Assembly (NCBI GenBank): GCA_015499995.1
Contig: JADNRV010000059.1
Coordinates: forward strand, 186,001-250,000
DNA from: Flammula alnicola
Lineage: Eukaryota > Basidiomycota > Agaricomycetes > Agaricales > Strophariaceae
Length of the DNA stretch: 64,000 nt
Direction: 5' to 3'
The position numbers were made by a program, and so were the translations under genes. Shown piece by piece: positions 11,247-23,912 of the stretch (the first letter of the stretch is position 1; every line of letters starts with the position of its first letter). The notes below the pieces were generated by a model, which saw nothing but the letters and a program-made list of their open reading frames with translations, was not told the origin of the DNA and searched no databases.

Positions 11247-13486
11247 ATGCACTTGCGAACAGTTTATGGATTGGAGATGTTCCTCCTCAGCTTCGGGACC
11301 TGTCTTTTGCAGAACGCATGATGATTGCACGCATCCGTCACAACAGATGCTTGGTGCACGTCTCGTCTGGAAGAGCAAAGATGACAGCCAATGTAATCAT
11401 GTATTCTAATCCTACAGTAAAGGTTTATCATAAGCTGCCACCGTCGAGAAGTGAGATGAACGAGGTCCTTGCATTTGTTTTTACTGGTTCTTCGCAACCG
11501 ACTCTTGAAGACTTCAGACGATGCCCCATGTTGGTTCGTCATCAGAAGGTTGTTGATGCATTGGAGTGGCTCAAGCTTAATCATCGTGATTATCTAGACC
11601 TTGAAATTTCACATGAAAATCTTGCATCTTATCCTCTTGTCGGAGTACCGGTTACGGTCGATTTCAGGAAGACAGATGATGAATCAAATCGTATACCAGC
11701 TGCGATGAGCTCGCATGACAATGAAGACGAGGAGGGATCCTCGGATGGCCCCTGTCCATTTACTGTTCATGGTCTCAGCGGAGCGGACTATGGGAAAATG
11801 TCAATACAGGCTTTGAAGGCGAGAGCCTTGCGACATATAGAGAATGAAGGGAAGATGCTCAGAATTGGTCATGACAGCATGCCACAGTCCATGTATGACA
11901 ATCCACAGGCTTATCCGCAGATGTTTCCGTGGCTTTTCCCATATGGTTTTGGTGGTATTGGTCAAATGTTGCTTAAAAAAAGACTTTCTGAGTCGGAACA
12001 CAAACATCAGCTTCTTATGTATCACGACAAGAGATTTCAGTGTGATTTGTACTTTCCTATAGTTGCATTCAATCATGAACAACTCAAAGGTGGGGTCACA
12101 GGTAGCTTTTTGGTTGCGAAAAGGCGGAATTTCGCAGATATATCAAGGAGGCTCGCATCTCTCAACAAAACTGTGCTATCAGACATTACCACTCGTCTCG
12201 TAAATGGAGACCATGTAAAGCCATCAACAAATGAAGAGAAAGCATGTTTCGCGGTCCTTGATGACTTGGATCACATTGGAGGATACGTCAAAGGTTCTTT
12301 GACCAGCAAAAAGTATATGTGTAATGAGATTTGGTCCCTCCTCACATTTCAAGGTGCACCTTCATGGTTCATCACTGTGTCGCTGGCAGACAACTGTCAT
12401 CCCATTTCTCTGTATTACGCGGATGAAAATGTTACCTTTAAACCTGACATACTCTCTTCTTCTGAGCGGAACAAGCTTATTGCAAGAAATCCCGTAGCGG
12501 CAGCTCAATTCTTCCACCTTGTTGTAGAACTATTCATCAAGCATGTCCTAGGTGTAGATAATGACATGCCTGGACTTTACGGTAAAACATCAGCTTACTA
12601 TGGGACCGTCGAGCAGCAAGGCCAACTGACCTTGCATTTGCATATGTTGGTGTGGATCAAAGGTGCTTTGTCGCCCCAGGAGATACGCGATCGATTGACA
12701 AGCAGTGACTCTGCATTCCAGCGTGAGCTGGTATCGTACCTGGAAGGCGTACATAAAGGTGAATTCATTACAGGGACAATGCAGGATGTAAAGGAAAAAA
12801 TACCTTATCTTCCTGAACATGATTCTGGTGTTCATACCATATTGCGAGAGCAAAAGTTGAGTGCCGACGTGGATAGCTCATACAAAGACCCCACACTGAC
12901 CATGCCAGATCCTGCACCTTGCTCATGCGGTTATTGTGAAGAGCAGAAAGAGCCATGTAGCGCATGCAAGGCCAATCAAGAATGGTGGCTCCGATTCAAC
13001 GACACCATAGATGATATAATATTGCGGTCAAATGTTCATCGTTGCACTGTCGGTGCTGACGCCACTGGCAAAGCTGTGCAGGGTGTCGATTCGGGTTCAT
13101 CGTCAGAGAAGAAGAAACCAAAGGGTCCAAAAGGCTGTCTGGATCGCAACGGTAACTATAAGGCACGTTTCCCTAGACCCACATACGAAGAGACCGTGGT
13201 AGATAATGATGACGGCCACATTTTCATGAAAAAATTGGAGTCAAACTTGAATACTTTCTCTCCTGTTCTGTCTTACATTACCAGAAGCAACACTGATGTT
13301 ACGAGCTTGCTGTCAGGAACGTCCATCAAGGCCATAGTGTCTTACATATCAGACTATATCAGTAAACCTGCTTTGAAAACTTATCAGATATTTGCCTCTA
13401 TGTTTGAGTGTTTGAGAGTAACAATACCAATATGCAGGAAGACGTCAAGCCAGAGCGTGAAGACGCTGCTAGAAGATTGCTGCTAA
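11216..13486 (+). pseudogene. Helitron Rep (HUH nuclease) segment
   Basis: A 756-codon frame holds the Helitron-like N-terminal/Rep region. Visible landmarks: ALANSLWIGDVPPQLRDLSF; PQMFPWLFPYGFGGIG; LLMYHDKRFQ; the metal-binding HUH-type motif LTLHLHMLVW with His474 and His476; and the catalytic tyrosine pair SYISDYISKP (Y710, Y714, spacing YxxxY). These make it a Y2 HUH endonuclease that would nick and join DNA strands in rolling-circle transposition. After the tyrosines the frame is lost near 13408: restoring one base lets the protein run on into the helicase segment. No introns are needed. Confidence 0.85.
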
Positions 13487-16400
13487 AAATTGTCAATTCC
13501 TTGTCTTCGAAAATGGAGATTGGCTCACCTATGGCTTCGATGTATCTTCTGGGCAATCCCGACCACTACACAAATCATAAGTTCATTCCCTTCTGGTGGA
13601 AAAGCTATGTGAATGACGTTAAAAAGTATTGGATCTCTGTTGCAGAAACCAAAGAGAATCATAACATACCTGGTGAGGGTTTTGACGAAGTCGAGAATTT
13701 GGATAATGTTGAAAATCTGGACGGTGTCGATAACACTCCGTTAGAAGATAAGGTTGTACTCGGCAGGCATGAAGGCACATACGTGGGGTCTAGCAACATT
13801 GACGACTACAAGTATCGGCCTCAGGTGTACAGCAACATGCCTTTGTTTGATTGGATACAAACAGCTGTTCGTCGCAAATGTACAAAAAAGGAAATGCAGA
13901 GTGTCCGAGACCAGTGTCAATATACTACTTCTAACCAGTTCATAGGAGGGGGTCCCGTCGAGGAGTGTACCTATAATGCAGAAGGTGACAATTATTCTAT
14001 TCCTAAGAGTAAGTATATGCCATTCTTAGATGGACATCCTCTGTCTGCCACACATTTGGTGAAGTGTGAACCCGAGCGTGCTCAAATCATGGTACCCAAC
14101 TTTGTCGGGGGTCCGCTACCTCGCCGCGACCAAGGTGACAGAGAAAATTATTGTTGCACCATGCTGACACTGTTTAAGCCGTGGAGAACTGGTGCAGATC
14201 TGAAGACGGAAGCTCAGTCTTGGGACGATGCCTACAATTCTCATAAGTTCTCCCAAAGACATAAGGCTCTTATGAAAAGCTTCAGCCTCAGGTACAAATG
14301 TCTGGACGCTCGTGATGACTTCCGTGCAGAGCTCAAAAAGAAGGAGGCTGATTCGCGGAGAAGAGGTCTACAGCCTGATCTCGGTTTCGACGATGATTTT
14401 GGAGAGGACGACATCCATGACTTCGTACGTCAGCTCGGTAATGACGAACACCAGGACTATGAAGTGGTTGGCCCGTCGTACAGTCATGAATTAAACTGCA
14501 AGCGTGAGGCCGATGATGTTATCAAATCTACTGGCTGGCTTAATAATCTGTCTCACCTTGAGAAGCATTCTGTCGAGCGTTTTGTGCCCGAAACTGGTCT
14601 TACCCATACTGCATGGGCTTCTCTTGTTAAGGCTGAGCGAGACAAGAAGTTCCAAGAGAAGATGTCGGGTTACACGCCATCAAGTGAAGAGCAAAGTGGA
14701 TCTTCAGAGTCACTGGACAACGACGTTAAGGTTTTGTCTGCAGATTATCTTCTTAAAACTTACAAGGCAAAAAACAAAGAGCATGATATCATCGTAGAAG
14801 ATACCATTCGTAAGTTCTCTCTTAACGAGGAACAAGAGCATGCATTTCATATAATTGCTAATCATGCAAGCTCGTTGGCACCTGAGCCGCTGAAAATGCA
14901 TCTCGGTGGAATGGGTGGAACTGGTAAGAGCCAAGTCATCAAGGCTGTTACTCATATGTTCAATGAGTGTAAGGAGTCTCATAGGTTTATTGTGCTGGCT
15001 CTGACAGGGACAGCGGCAGCATTGCTTAATGGATCGACTTACCACCGTGCCTTGGGTATATGTTCACGATCTGAAAAGGGCGTTGATTATTCAAGAAATG
15101 AAGGAGCAGTTATAAATGAGGTCCGCACAAGGTTGCAAGGTGTGCAGTACATATTCATAGACAAAATATCCATGGTTTCGTGTGGTGAATTGTTTGCGAT
15201 AAGTCGACGCCTATCTCAAGTTTTCAACAATGATTCTATGTTCGGCGGGGTTAACGTCATACTTGCAGGGGATTTCGCTCAATTGCCTCTGGTTGGCAAT
15301 CATCCTTTCTACAGCCCAAAAGTCAGCAACAAACAGGACTCCGCCATGAAGCCTCACGAACAAGAAGAAACTTTGGGTAAAATTTACTGGCATCAATTTA
15401 TGACTGTTGTTATTTTGAAGCAAAATATGAGACAAAAGACCCAGACTGAAGCAGATGGTAGGCTACGTACTGCTTTAGAGAACATGCGATACGCTGCTTG
15501 TACACCCAATGACATTGCATTCCTAGAAACGAGGGTTGCACATAATCTGCAAAGAGATGGCAAATCTCTGCTAACAGACCCTAGGTTCAGAAATGTACCT
15601 GTCATAACTGCCTGGAATAATCAGAAAGATCGCTTTAATGAACAGGGGGCTGCACGTTTTGCGAAAGACAGTGGACAGCAATTGACTCACTTTTATTCAA
15701 TCGATACCTTGGGCGTTCAGGACGAAAATGGGCCTAAGAAAGGCAGGAGACGTGCTCGTGCTAACGGTCCAAGGCCACGCAAGATGTCTATTAAACTTCA
15801 GGAAGCACTGTGGGGGCACAGTCCATGTTCCAGTGAACAAGTTGCTTCAAAACTGTCGCTTTGCGTTGGAATGCCTATTATGATACGAAACAATAATGCA
15901 ACCGAGCTCTGCATAACAAAGGGCCAAGAGGCCATCGTAGTTGGATGGGACTCCTCCACAGGTCCTTTCGAGAGACCAGTGCTTGATACGCTCTTCGTTA
16001 GATTAATAAACCCCCCTCAGCAAATAAATTTACCTGGACTGCCGACAAATGTCATCCCTCTGACCAGAGCTTCGACACGCGTAGTGTGTAAACTGAAATC
16101 TGGTGTAAAGCTTTCTATTCAGCGTCAGCAGGTTCTTGCTCTTCCCAACTTCGCCATGACAGATTACGCGTCCCAGGGAAAGACACGGGAATACAATGTT
16201 GTACATCCCACTCGATGCAAAGATCACATGTCGTATTATACGTGTTTGTCGCGGAGCTCGAGTGCTGAAGGCACAATTTTGTTGAAGGAGCCTGATGCTG
16301 ATAGAATAACGAAGGGAATTAGTGGCTTCCTTCGCCAGGAATGCAGGGAGCTTCACGTACTTGACGAGGTGACGAAACTCAAATATGAAGGGCTATTGCC

Positions 16401-17553
16401 TGAGGGAATACTTCATCCACTGCGCAATCTGACTGTTCGAGCCTATGTGCTGTGGAACAAGTCAGCATCTAACGAGAAGAGCTGGCATTCGGCACTTGCT
16501 TATGGACCTGGTGAAAATCGATTAAAGCGAGTTGAGGCCGATGGGACATGGTTCATGAACATGAACTTACGCAATGTAGATCTGAAAGGGAAAAAAAGGC
16601 TTATCGACACGTCTGAGAGCCCTGCAAAATCACCCGCTGAAAAAGTAAAACGCGTTGCTAGATGCGCTGAAAGCCAAGAAAGCGTCGGTCCCTGCGGGCT
16701 TATATGGGACGCTGATAACTATAGCTGTGCATATGATTCAATTTTCACCGTGCTGCATAGTATCTGGTTGCGGGACACTCGGGTATGGCAGAGGCGTCTT
16801 GGAGATATCAGCAGCAATCTAGAACTTTTGTCCAGGGGGTTCGAACAAGCCCTTAACAACGAATCAACGCTTGAGATGGCGCGTAATCGTGTGAGAGATA
16901 GTATGATACGTACCAATCCTGCACATTACCCGATAGGAATGAGATTTACAAACATATGTCGTGTGGTCGATGGCATTATTCCTGGTCATTTGTGTGGTAT
17001 CTCGACACTTGCCTGCGATGTCTGCGGATATCGTCAGGCAAATCCGCTCGTTCATTTTGGAGAACATATAGAATTGACCTCTACCGGACGTTTTCACAAT
17101 GATTCGGAGGATACGTCTCTTGTGTCTGATGTCCTCGGGTGGCAGCTCAATAATCATCAGAGGCGAAGCGGAAGAAACTGTCCCGACTGTGTGCTGCAGC
17201 AGAGTGTCAATAAGCTTAGTGTCTCTATATGGTTGGAACGCATGCCTTACCTGATATTCGTAGAGTTTTCCAGCCCTCGGTATATCATTGACCATGAACT
17301 GAATTATAATACTGATGGCTTCGAGGTTCAGTTTAGATTGGCAGGGCTGATATACGGCGGTCAAAACCACTTCGTGTGCAGAATCGTAGATGCCGCTGGA
17401 GCAGTGTGGTACCACGATGGTATTACCACTGGCAGCGGGTGCGTGAGAGAGGGTAGCTTGTCGGACATAGTACGCGATACGGCCTGGCTGCGTTCATCTA
17501 TGAGAAATGGTCAGACTAAGCAAGCATTGTATGCTGTATATATTAGAGATTAG
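13408..17553 (+). pseudogene. Helitron PIF1-like helicase with C-terminal USP-like peptidase
   Basis: This is a 1381-codon frame. Residues 1-450 continue the Rep (landmark SKMEIGSPMASMYLLGNPDH). From about 470 comes a PIF1/RecD-type SF1B helicase: Walker A GGMGGTGKSQ near residue 500; Walker B region YIFIDKISMV, where the usual DE is DK (Lys586); then GDFAQLPLVG and the C-terminal motif near DYASQGKTR. From about residue 1094 a further domain of about 285 residues follows, with DNYSCAYDS (Cys1107), paired cysteines CDVCG and CPDC, and GGQNHFVCR...WYHDG (His1321, Asp1337). This is the arrangement of a ubiquitin-specific protease fold with its zinc ribbon. The helicase is probably inactive because of the Walker B change and the upstream frameshifts. 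Confidence 0.85.
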
Positions 17554-18360
17554 ACTGCTAATACCTTTGCTTGATGGCAAGGACGATGGCCTTCAGCGTG
17601 TCCTGCTATAGTTGTAAAGCCTGAATTGTTAAACTCAGTGCTTGATTGTTTAGGAAACTGTACCTTGTGTGAGGATTGTCTGTGATCGACGTCCTCTTTT
17701 TCTGTTTTATATTTTTCCTTTCATTCGAGAGTTCACTTCGGTGGTGGAGGCTCGTGTTTTACTACGTCGAATGTCTGGAGGTGAATGGTGACTTTCTTGC
17801 AACATATCTTTAGTATACTCTTCAAACACTTACGATCTACCTGATTTATGTATTACTACGTATGTAAAATGGTTACAATGCATACTCAGAGAGGCCGAGG
17901 TGCGAGACGATGATGGACTGACGGAAGGAGAGAAAGCATGAGAAAAGGCGTGTAAACCACTATACCGTCGAGGATTCTCAACTCGGGAGTCGGTCGCCGG
18001 TTAACCCGGTCTGAACTTCGCGTGGAATATTATCATGCTGTTTATATATTCACACGCTTTCTTCTTCTTCTCGACCACCATACTCTGGATCTACTTTACG
18101 CTGGAAGCACATCTCTGGTGAGTATTTTAAAATGTTATCCTTTGTAACCGGTGTTACTTTTTCCTTTCTTATAATATTACACTCGATATGAATGGAATAC
18201 ATTCCGTTTGCAAGAGAACAAAATATGAGTGTTGGCAGTGTGCATAAGACATCAACACGCCGTTATGAGCCATCTTTTTGGCGTGAACTCGATACTTAAC
18301 ACAATCTCGCTCAAGGAAACCGCACTGACACAAGTTAATAGTCTTTATACATCAGATAGT
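17554..18360. other. Intergenic; likely promoter and 5' leader of the SPT5-like gene
   Basis: No gene is supported. A pyrimidine-rich tract (cttcttcttctcg near 18060) followed by a donor-like CTG|GTGAGT at 18119 suggests a non-coding first exon and intron for the gene downstream. Confidence 0.35.
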
Positions 18361-20959
18361 CGACACCATGAAGCGAGTACGTCCATCTTCGCCCGCGATG
18401 TTTCACCCACATTATGTTTCACACAGGTTCATTGATTCTTGGACATCGAGGCTCGAGTGGACAACGAGGAGGTAGAAGAGGACGAAGACGAAGAGCGGGA
18501 CCTTCTGGGTGCGTTTCGCCATGCAGCTCTAGCTTTTGCTCGTCTCATTAATGCTTGTTCATAGATGCCTTTATCAATGACCAGGTCGAACCAGAGGACA
18601 ACGTCGATAGGCAGAATGCATTGCCTTGTTTGTCGGATGACCAGACGAACAACAGCAACGAGGAGGCGCTGGATGAATTTTTGAGTCGGATACTGGCCGA
18701 CGCCAACACATACGAGGACTTGCAGTCATTCGCTTTCATGAATAATGAGCGAGAGCTGGATGAAAGGACCATTTACCATGCAATTGCGGGTCTCCCGAGC
18801 GAAGACGACTATCCCCTGTGGAAAGTCGATTGTCGGGTACGTGTCATGTTCTACGGCCGAGGGCAACTAACTCTATGCAATACTTTGCTAGATCGGAACT
18901 GAAGAACTTGCAGTGATTTCTCTGATGAAAACGGCGAGGGACAAACACGGTCTGCATTCTGCTTTCGCGCGCGGTTCGATACGAGGCGCCGTATATCTCG
19001 AGTGCAAGATGAACCAACACCTCATCCACCTCCTCGAGCTTACGCCAGGTATTATTCGCAGCCGGCTAGGCATCAGACGTCACCTGGTGGAGCCCTCTGA
19101 TTACATGAGCATGTTAACGATAAAAAATGTCAAGGTCGACATCAGCGTCGGTGACTGGATTCAGGTTAAGAAAGGCCTATACAGAGGAGACATCGGGTTC
19201 GTGGCTAGCACCTGCAACTGGGGCATCCGTGTTCTGCTGGTTCCGCGAGTTGCATCGACTCTGATGGGCAGCATGCAAAAGAGGAAAGCATCTGCTGTTA
19301 AGCCGGTGCCGCGACTGTTTAAACCTGATGAATTTCGAAGCTCATCTAACCATGGCCTCATAAGCAGGCATGACGGATCATATGGCTTGGGATGTTTGGT
19401 TTTCGAGCACGGGCTTGTGCTGAAAGACTTTGATTACCACTCGGTTGCATCGGGTGTCAGAGACATTCCCTTTCATCATTTTTCCATGTTTAGGCTGAGC
19501 GAGCATCCTGGTATAGAGCTTTCACTCTTGCCGCGTCCTCGGGAATGGAGCTTTGAAGAGAATGACCCAGTTGTGGTTTGCTCTTCCGACAAGGAGGGCA
19601 GACTGAAGGTGGTTGAGGCCCACTATGCAGAAGTGGAGCTAGCCGAAGAGGGTGTGCAGCGGGTCCCATGGTACAACATCCGAAAGAATATCGCCGTTGG
19701 TCAATTTGTTCAGGTCTCGAGTGGGCCCAACCTTGGAAACACTGGCTGGGTTATAGAAATAGTGGGTGAAATCGCGAGCGTTATCGAGAAGATTGCCGAA
19801 GGGGAAATCAAGAGCAGTGAACACAGCAATGCGATGAAGGTAACTCAAAACCACAAGTAAAAATAAAAAGGCTAGCTAACATATATTATAGCTGATGGAG
19901 GTCAACTTAAATTGGCTGAACGTAACCGAACCCCCTCATCTACAGCATGCCCCACAGCTTCCATCAAGTAACATCAAATTTGCGAGGTCTCGCTGCCATC
20001 CATGGTGCGGCCTGAATATAATCGTGTCGAAAACTCACCATCCGCATAAAGGCAGCACTGGAGAGGTGAAGGAGGTATTGTAGGGACAATCAACTGTTAC
20101 CGGTATAAAGCTAGATGTTCAGCTTATGCGCTACGATCCGTCTAGACCTTTTAGAAGAATAATTGTTGATTACGACGACGTCGTTGAGGCTACGTGAGTG
20201 TATTTAAATTAGTTTCACGGATGCCTACCTAAAACTATAACCTGTAGCTCTCATGTTGAACTGAAAGTGTTCCTCTTTCCTGACGACGACGAGGCTGAAC
20301 CATCGCAGCAACAACCAATGGTCGCATCTCACCATGCTGCCTCTGGGTTCGCCACGCCCATGCCCACTGATACATCTTCTTCGCCTGCATGGGACCCTTC
20401 GCTCGCGCCTTCTGGCATTTTAATATGTCCATCGCCCACAATATGTCCATCGCCCCCAACGTGTCCTTCGCCTGCAGATGGCGATCATACACCTCAGCAT
20501 GTACTCTTGAACATGCAGCTTGCTGACGTGAAGCTCAACGTCACTGTCAATGGAGGCACATATAAAAAAAAAGAACTCGTGGCATCTGTTTGCATGGTTG
20601 AAGACCGCGTCAGCATCCGATATCTCAAATACAACACGTCGCATTTGCTGCAGCTGGAGTGGGTTACCCCAAAGCATCCAAGTCCAACCCACGACAATGG
20701 CCTGCTTATTGTCATCAAAGGGGAACACTGCGGCAAATATGTTCGATGCATCTATCACTGACATGGCACCGAGGCCACAAGAATGATATTGGCCGTTGTA
20801 CGTCGAGTCGAAGGCTCTGCAGATGTCTTGACTGGTGAGCAACTGGAAGCTGGTGTTGAATTTCTTTGTACGGTCTCAGAGTCGAAAAAAGATAAGGATA
20901 CGAACAAAGACCTAATGAAGCCTTTGCGCGATCATTATCGCAACAGCGATCATATTTAA
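18361..20959 (+). pseudogene. SPT5-like transcription elongation factor relic
   Basis: The exons found are: an acidic N-terminus (EEVEEDEDEERDLL, to about 18510), 18566-18836, 18892-19839, 19892-20193 and 20248-20959, with 50-60 bp GT-AG introns. The order is that of SPT5: acidic region; an NGN-like domain (YPLWKVDCR, then IGTEELAVISLM, HSAFARGSIRGAVYLE); then KOW-type stretches (GDWIQVKKGLYRGDIGFV; KTHHPHKGSTGEVKEVL). The C-terminus has a proline/serine-rich repeat (CPSPTICPSPPTCPSP) like a short SPT5 CTR. In-frame stops at 20081 (TAG) and 20759 (TGA, CGA-derived by look) and a frame slip in the acidic exon make it a pseudogene. It is shorter than housekeeping SPT5 and sits just downstream of the Helitron gene on the same strand. 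Confidence 0.7.
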
Positions 20960-21237
20960 GACATGCATTAGTTTACTTTTCCGCTTGTTACTTCTTTGAT
21001 GTTACTTCTTTGATAGATCTTGCTATGCTGCCCAAGTTCATCTGTCGATGGTCCACATTATCCCCTACCGTATTGTTATTATTTTTTTGATATCTCACAA
21101 CATAAACATGCATCTACATTAGACACCATTAGACACCAATTTGTATACATAAAACGATGGTGAAAACTAGTCAGAACAACACATGATATAACAAAAGGAC
21201 TCGTAACGCCGGGTGCAGCCATGGCCCGCACAACCAA
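20960..21237. other. No gene seen
   Basis: AT-rich spacer. A GC-rich patch (gccgggtgcagccatggcc) lies just before the LTR arm at 21238 and might belong to a Helitron 3' end, which I could not establish. Confidence 0.3.
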
Positions 21238-23436
21238 GTAACTATGTTACTAGACTCAAGCACCCAAATCAATGTTTAGTTGACTTAGTTCATCCAAGGG
21301 ACCGATAATAGTTTTATAATATTGATGTTACGATCGGCAAATGATATACTAAGTAAATAGCAAACATCTGAGTCATAGGTTCAAGACACAAGCTCTGAGT
21401 GCATGCCTAAGGAGTCTGCGAGGCAGAACTTAGGGGTTCAATGATAGTAGGCATGTGATAAAAGAAGGTTTCTAACTATGTAATGGCTCGGGCAAGGCCT
21501 TAGGCATGTTAATAGTCAAGGAGTCATTTTAAGTCCAATAGACTTGTGTAATTTCATACCTGTGGCTCTGAAACTAGTGCTCTATGCACAAACTGCTGAC
21601 TGATCTCATCTTAACTTGTTCTCCAATTGAGAAGATGGCTTTATACCCTTTTACTTGTCTAACTTGTCTCAAAAAAACTATACTTGTAGAAAGAGGTGTG
21701 CAGATGGATTACCTGCCAACACTACAGTCCCTAACAATGGCCAGAGGCACGTAGACACTTTCATTCACTGACACTACAGTCCAAGTCCCCAGATATCCTT
21801 TGACAAAGGGTAGTTGTGAACAAGTCACTTAGACAGGTTCCTTGGCTTATTACTCTCTTTCTTTAGCTTGGTAAACTACTTAGGCTCGTGATCTTATCTT
21901 TAACAGCTCATATATATTGTTACTTGGCTTCCTTTTATATTATGGGACTCTCACTTTGAAGCTACTTAATACTTAGAGGCAAAACACTGAAGAGATAACT
22001 TTTAAGTGCTAGGACAGTGGAGCAGCTGGGGTAAAGCAGACGCCCCTAGATGCACCTGTAGCAATGCTGATCAAAGCTCGGATCAAAGGGATATCTAATT
22101 GGAAACACATACCATATCAGGTAATAACTGTGTACAGGAAGATTTCCAGGGTGCATAACTCGACACAGCCAGATCCCAGATGCACACTGAGGGTACCAGA
22201 GTATCGGGTACAGAGGATGAAGGGTTACAACTATAATCATGAGTATTATCATAGACAGAATGGGTGTGGTTTGCCCGAGTGTCTCTGATGAGACATAGGC
22301 ATTTCTATGCTCCATTTAGCTGCTTCTATGCTCCATTCAGTCAATAGCCAATGACAGGACAAGATACCAATGAAAACAAAAGGCCATGAGCCTGTATACC
22401 ATGCAGTTGAGGAGGATTAAGTCTTAGGCACTTAAGTTAGCCAAGCCGATGATGATCTGAGCTCCTGATCCATCCAAAAAGGCATAATTACGTGGATGAG
22501 CACAGAAACTGTACTCCACAAGGCCGCCACTCACGCACAAATGCCCATGAAATCTCTATATTCTCATCATTGCATCTATGTAATAAGATATCATCTCAGT
22601 AGTATATAAGGAGCCCTGTAAGACCATAGAATACAAGCAATTTACCACCCACGAGACATAGGCACTTAATTATATCTTAAGTGTTTCACCTCTAAGTACT
22701 GAGTAGCTTCAAAGCGTGAGTCCCATAATATAAAAAGAAACCAAGTAACAATATATATAAGCTGTTAAAGATAAGATCGCGAGCCTAAGTGGTTCACCAA
22801 GTTAAAGAAAGAGAGTTATCAGCCAAGCAACCTGTCTAAGTGGCTTGTTCAAAACCTACTCTTTGTCAAAGGACATCTGGGGACCTGGACTGTAGTGTCA
22901 GTAGAAGAAGCATCTACACACCTCTGGCCATTGTTTAGAGACTGTAGTGTTGGCAGATCAGAAGTCTGTGCACCTCTTTCCACAAGTAGAGTTTTGAGAT
23001 AAGTAAAGATAAGTAAAAGGGCATAGAGCCATCTTCTCAATTGGAGAACCAGTCAAAGCAAGATCAGTTAGCATTCTGTGCATAGAGCACTAGTTTCAGA
23101 ACACTAGTTATGAATATATACAAGTCTATTGGACTTAAAATGACCCATTGGCTATTAACCATCTAAGGCCTTGCCCAAGCCATTACATAGTTAGAAACCT
23201 TCTTTTATCACAAGCCTACTATCATCGAACCCCTAAGTTCTGCCTTGCAGACTCCTTAGGCATGCACTCAGAGCTTGTGTCTTGAACCTACGACTCAGAT
23301 GTTTGCTATTCACTTAGTATATCATCTGCCAGTCATAACATCAATATTATAAAACTATTATCTGTCCCTTGGATGAACTAAATCAACTAAGCATTGATTT
23401 GGGTGCTTGAGTGTAGTAACATAGTTATTAAAAGTG
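21238..23436. mobile_element. Family 1 LTR, copy B, with a palindromic duplication
   Basis: From 22013 to 23436 the sequence is forward family 1 LTR (matching copy A from about 1351 on) plus leader. From 21238 to 22012 the distal LTR and leader are present again in reverse complement, so the two arms face each other across about 650 bp. Both arms share a roughly 110 bp insert (about 21329-21440 and 23225-23340) that copies A and C lack, so the inversion is a duplication of this copy. The right arm continues after the KDZ insertion at 29744. Confidence 0.7.
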
Positions 23437-23912
23437 GAGGTCTTTATTGTCCTCCATTGATTCCTACCGGAATCCGGCAGAATCCGGTCATTCCGGAGGA
23501 ATGAGTTTTGGCTGAGAAGCCAGCCAAAATGCATGATTTCATTCCGGCGGAATGCAGACCGGAATGAGCCGAGACCGGAATACCTAACAGGAATGACCAG
23601 AACGGAATGGTCACCGGAATCCGGTGCACCATTGATTTATTGCTAACATTATCATTTATTATTAATACATTGATTTATTGTTAATATTATGATTTACTAT
23701 TAATAATACTTAATGTTATTTAATAAATGGCATGCGCGTTCCGAAAACGCTGAATCACGTGACATGGCAAACGCCATGCCCTGAACCCAGATGCCATGCA
23801 ATCAAATCTGTTGGCCATTCTTTCCTTCCCCCCCCACTTCCTTCCCCCCCACCACCATCCACCCCCCTTTCACCACCCCATGGCTCCGTCCCCACCACCA
23901 ATGCCGGCGTCG

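Larger units (their letters stand above)
9744..17553 (+). mobile_element. Helitron (coding core; ends not found)
   Basis: The three segments above form one ancestral gene of about 2500 codons: cysteine-rich N-terminus, Rep, PIF1 helicase and cysteine peptidase. I looked for a 5' TC and a 3' CTRR preceded by a hairpin and could not fix either with confidence. The element may be larger and include the flanking plus-strand genes at 5370 and 18.4 kb. Confidence 0.75.

Noticed and set aside
17554..21237. Helitron 3' end (hairpin plus CTRR)
   Set aside because: Several CTAG/CTAA sites exist but none with a convincing hairpin and boundary; no copy for comparison.
23230..23340. SINE insertion in LTR copy B
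   Set aside because: GGTTCAA-like words occur in the 110 bp insert, but no A box at the right spacing and no poly-A tail.
21238..23436. A DNA transposon with long terminal inverted repeats
   Set aside because: The arms are LTR and leader sequence of family 1, and the right arm continues into gag, so it is a rearranged LTR.
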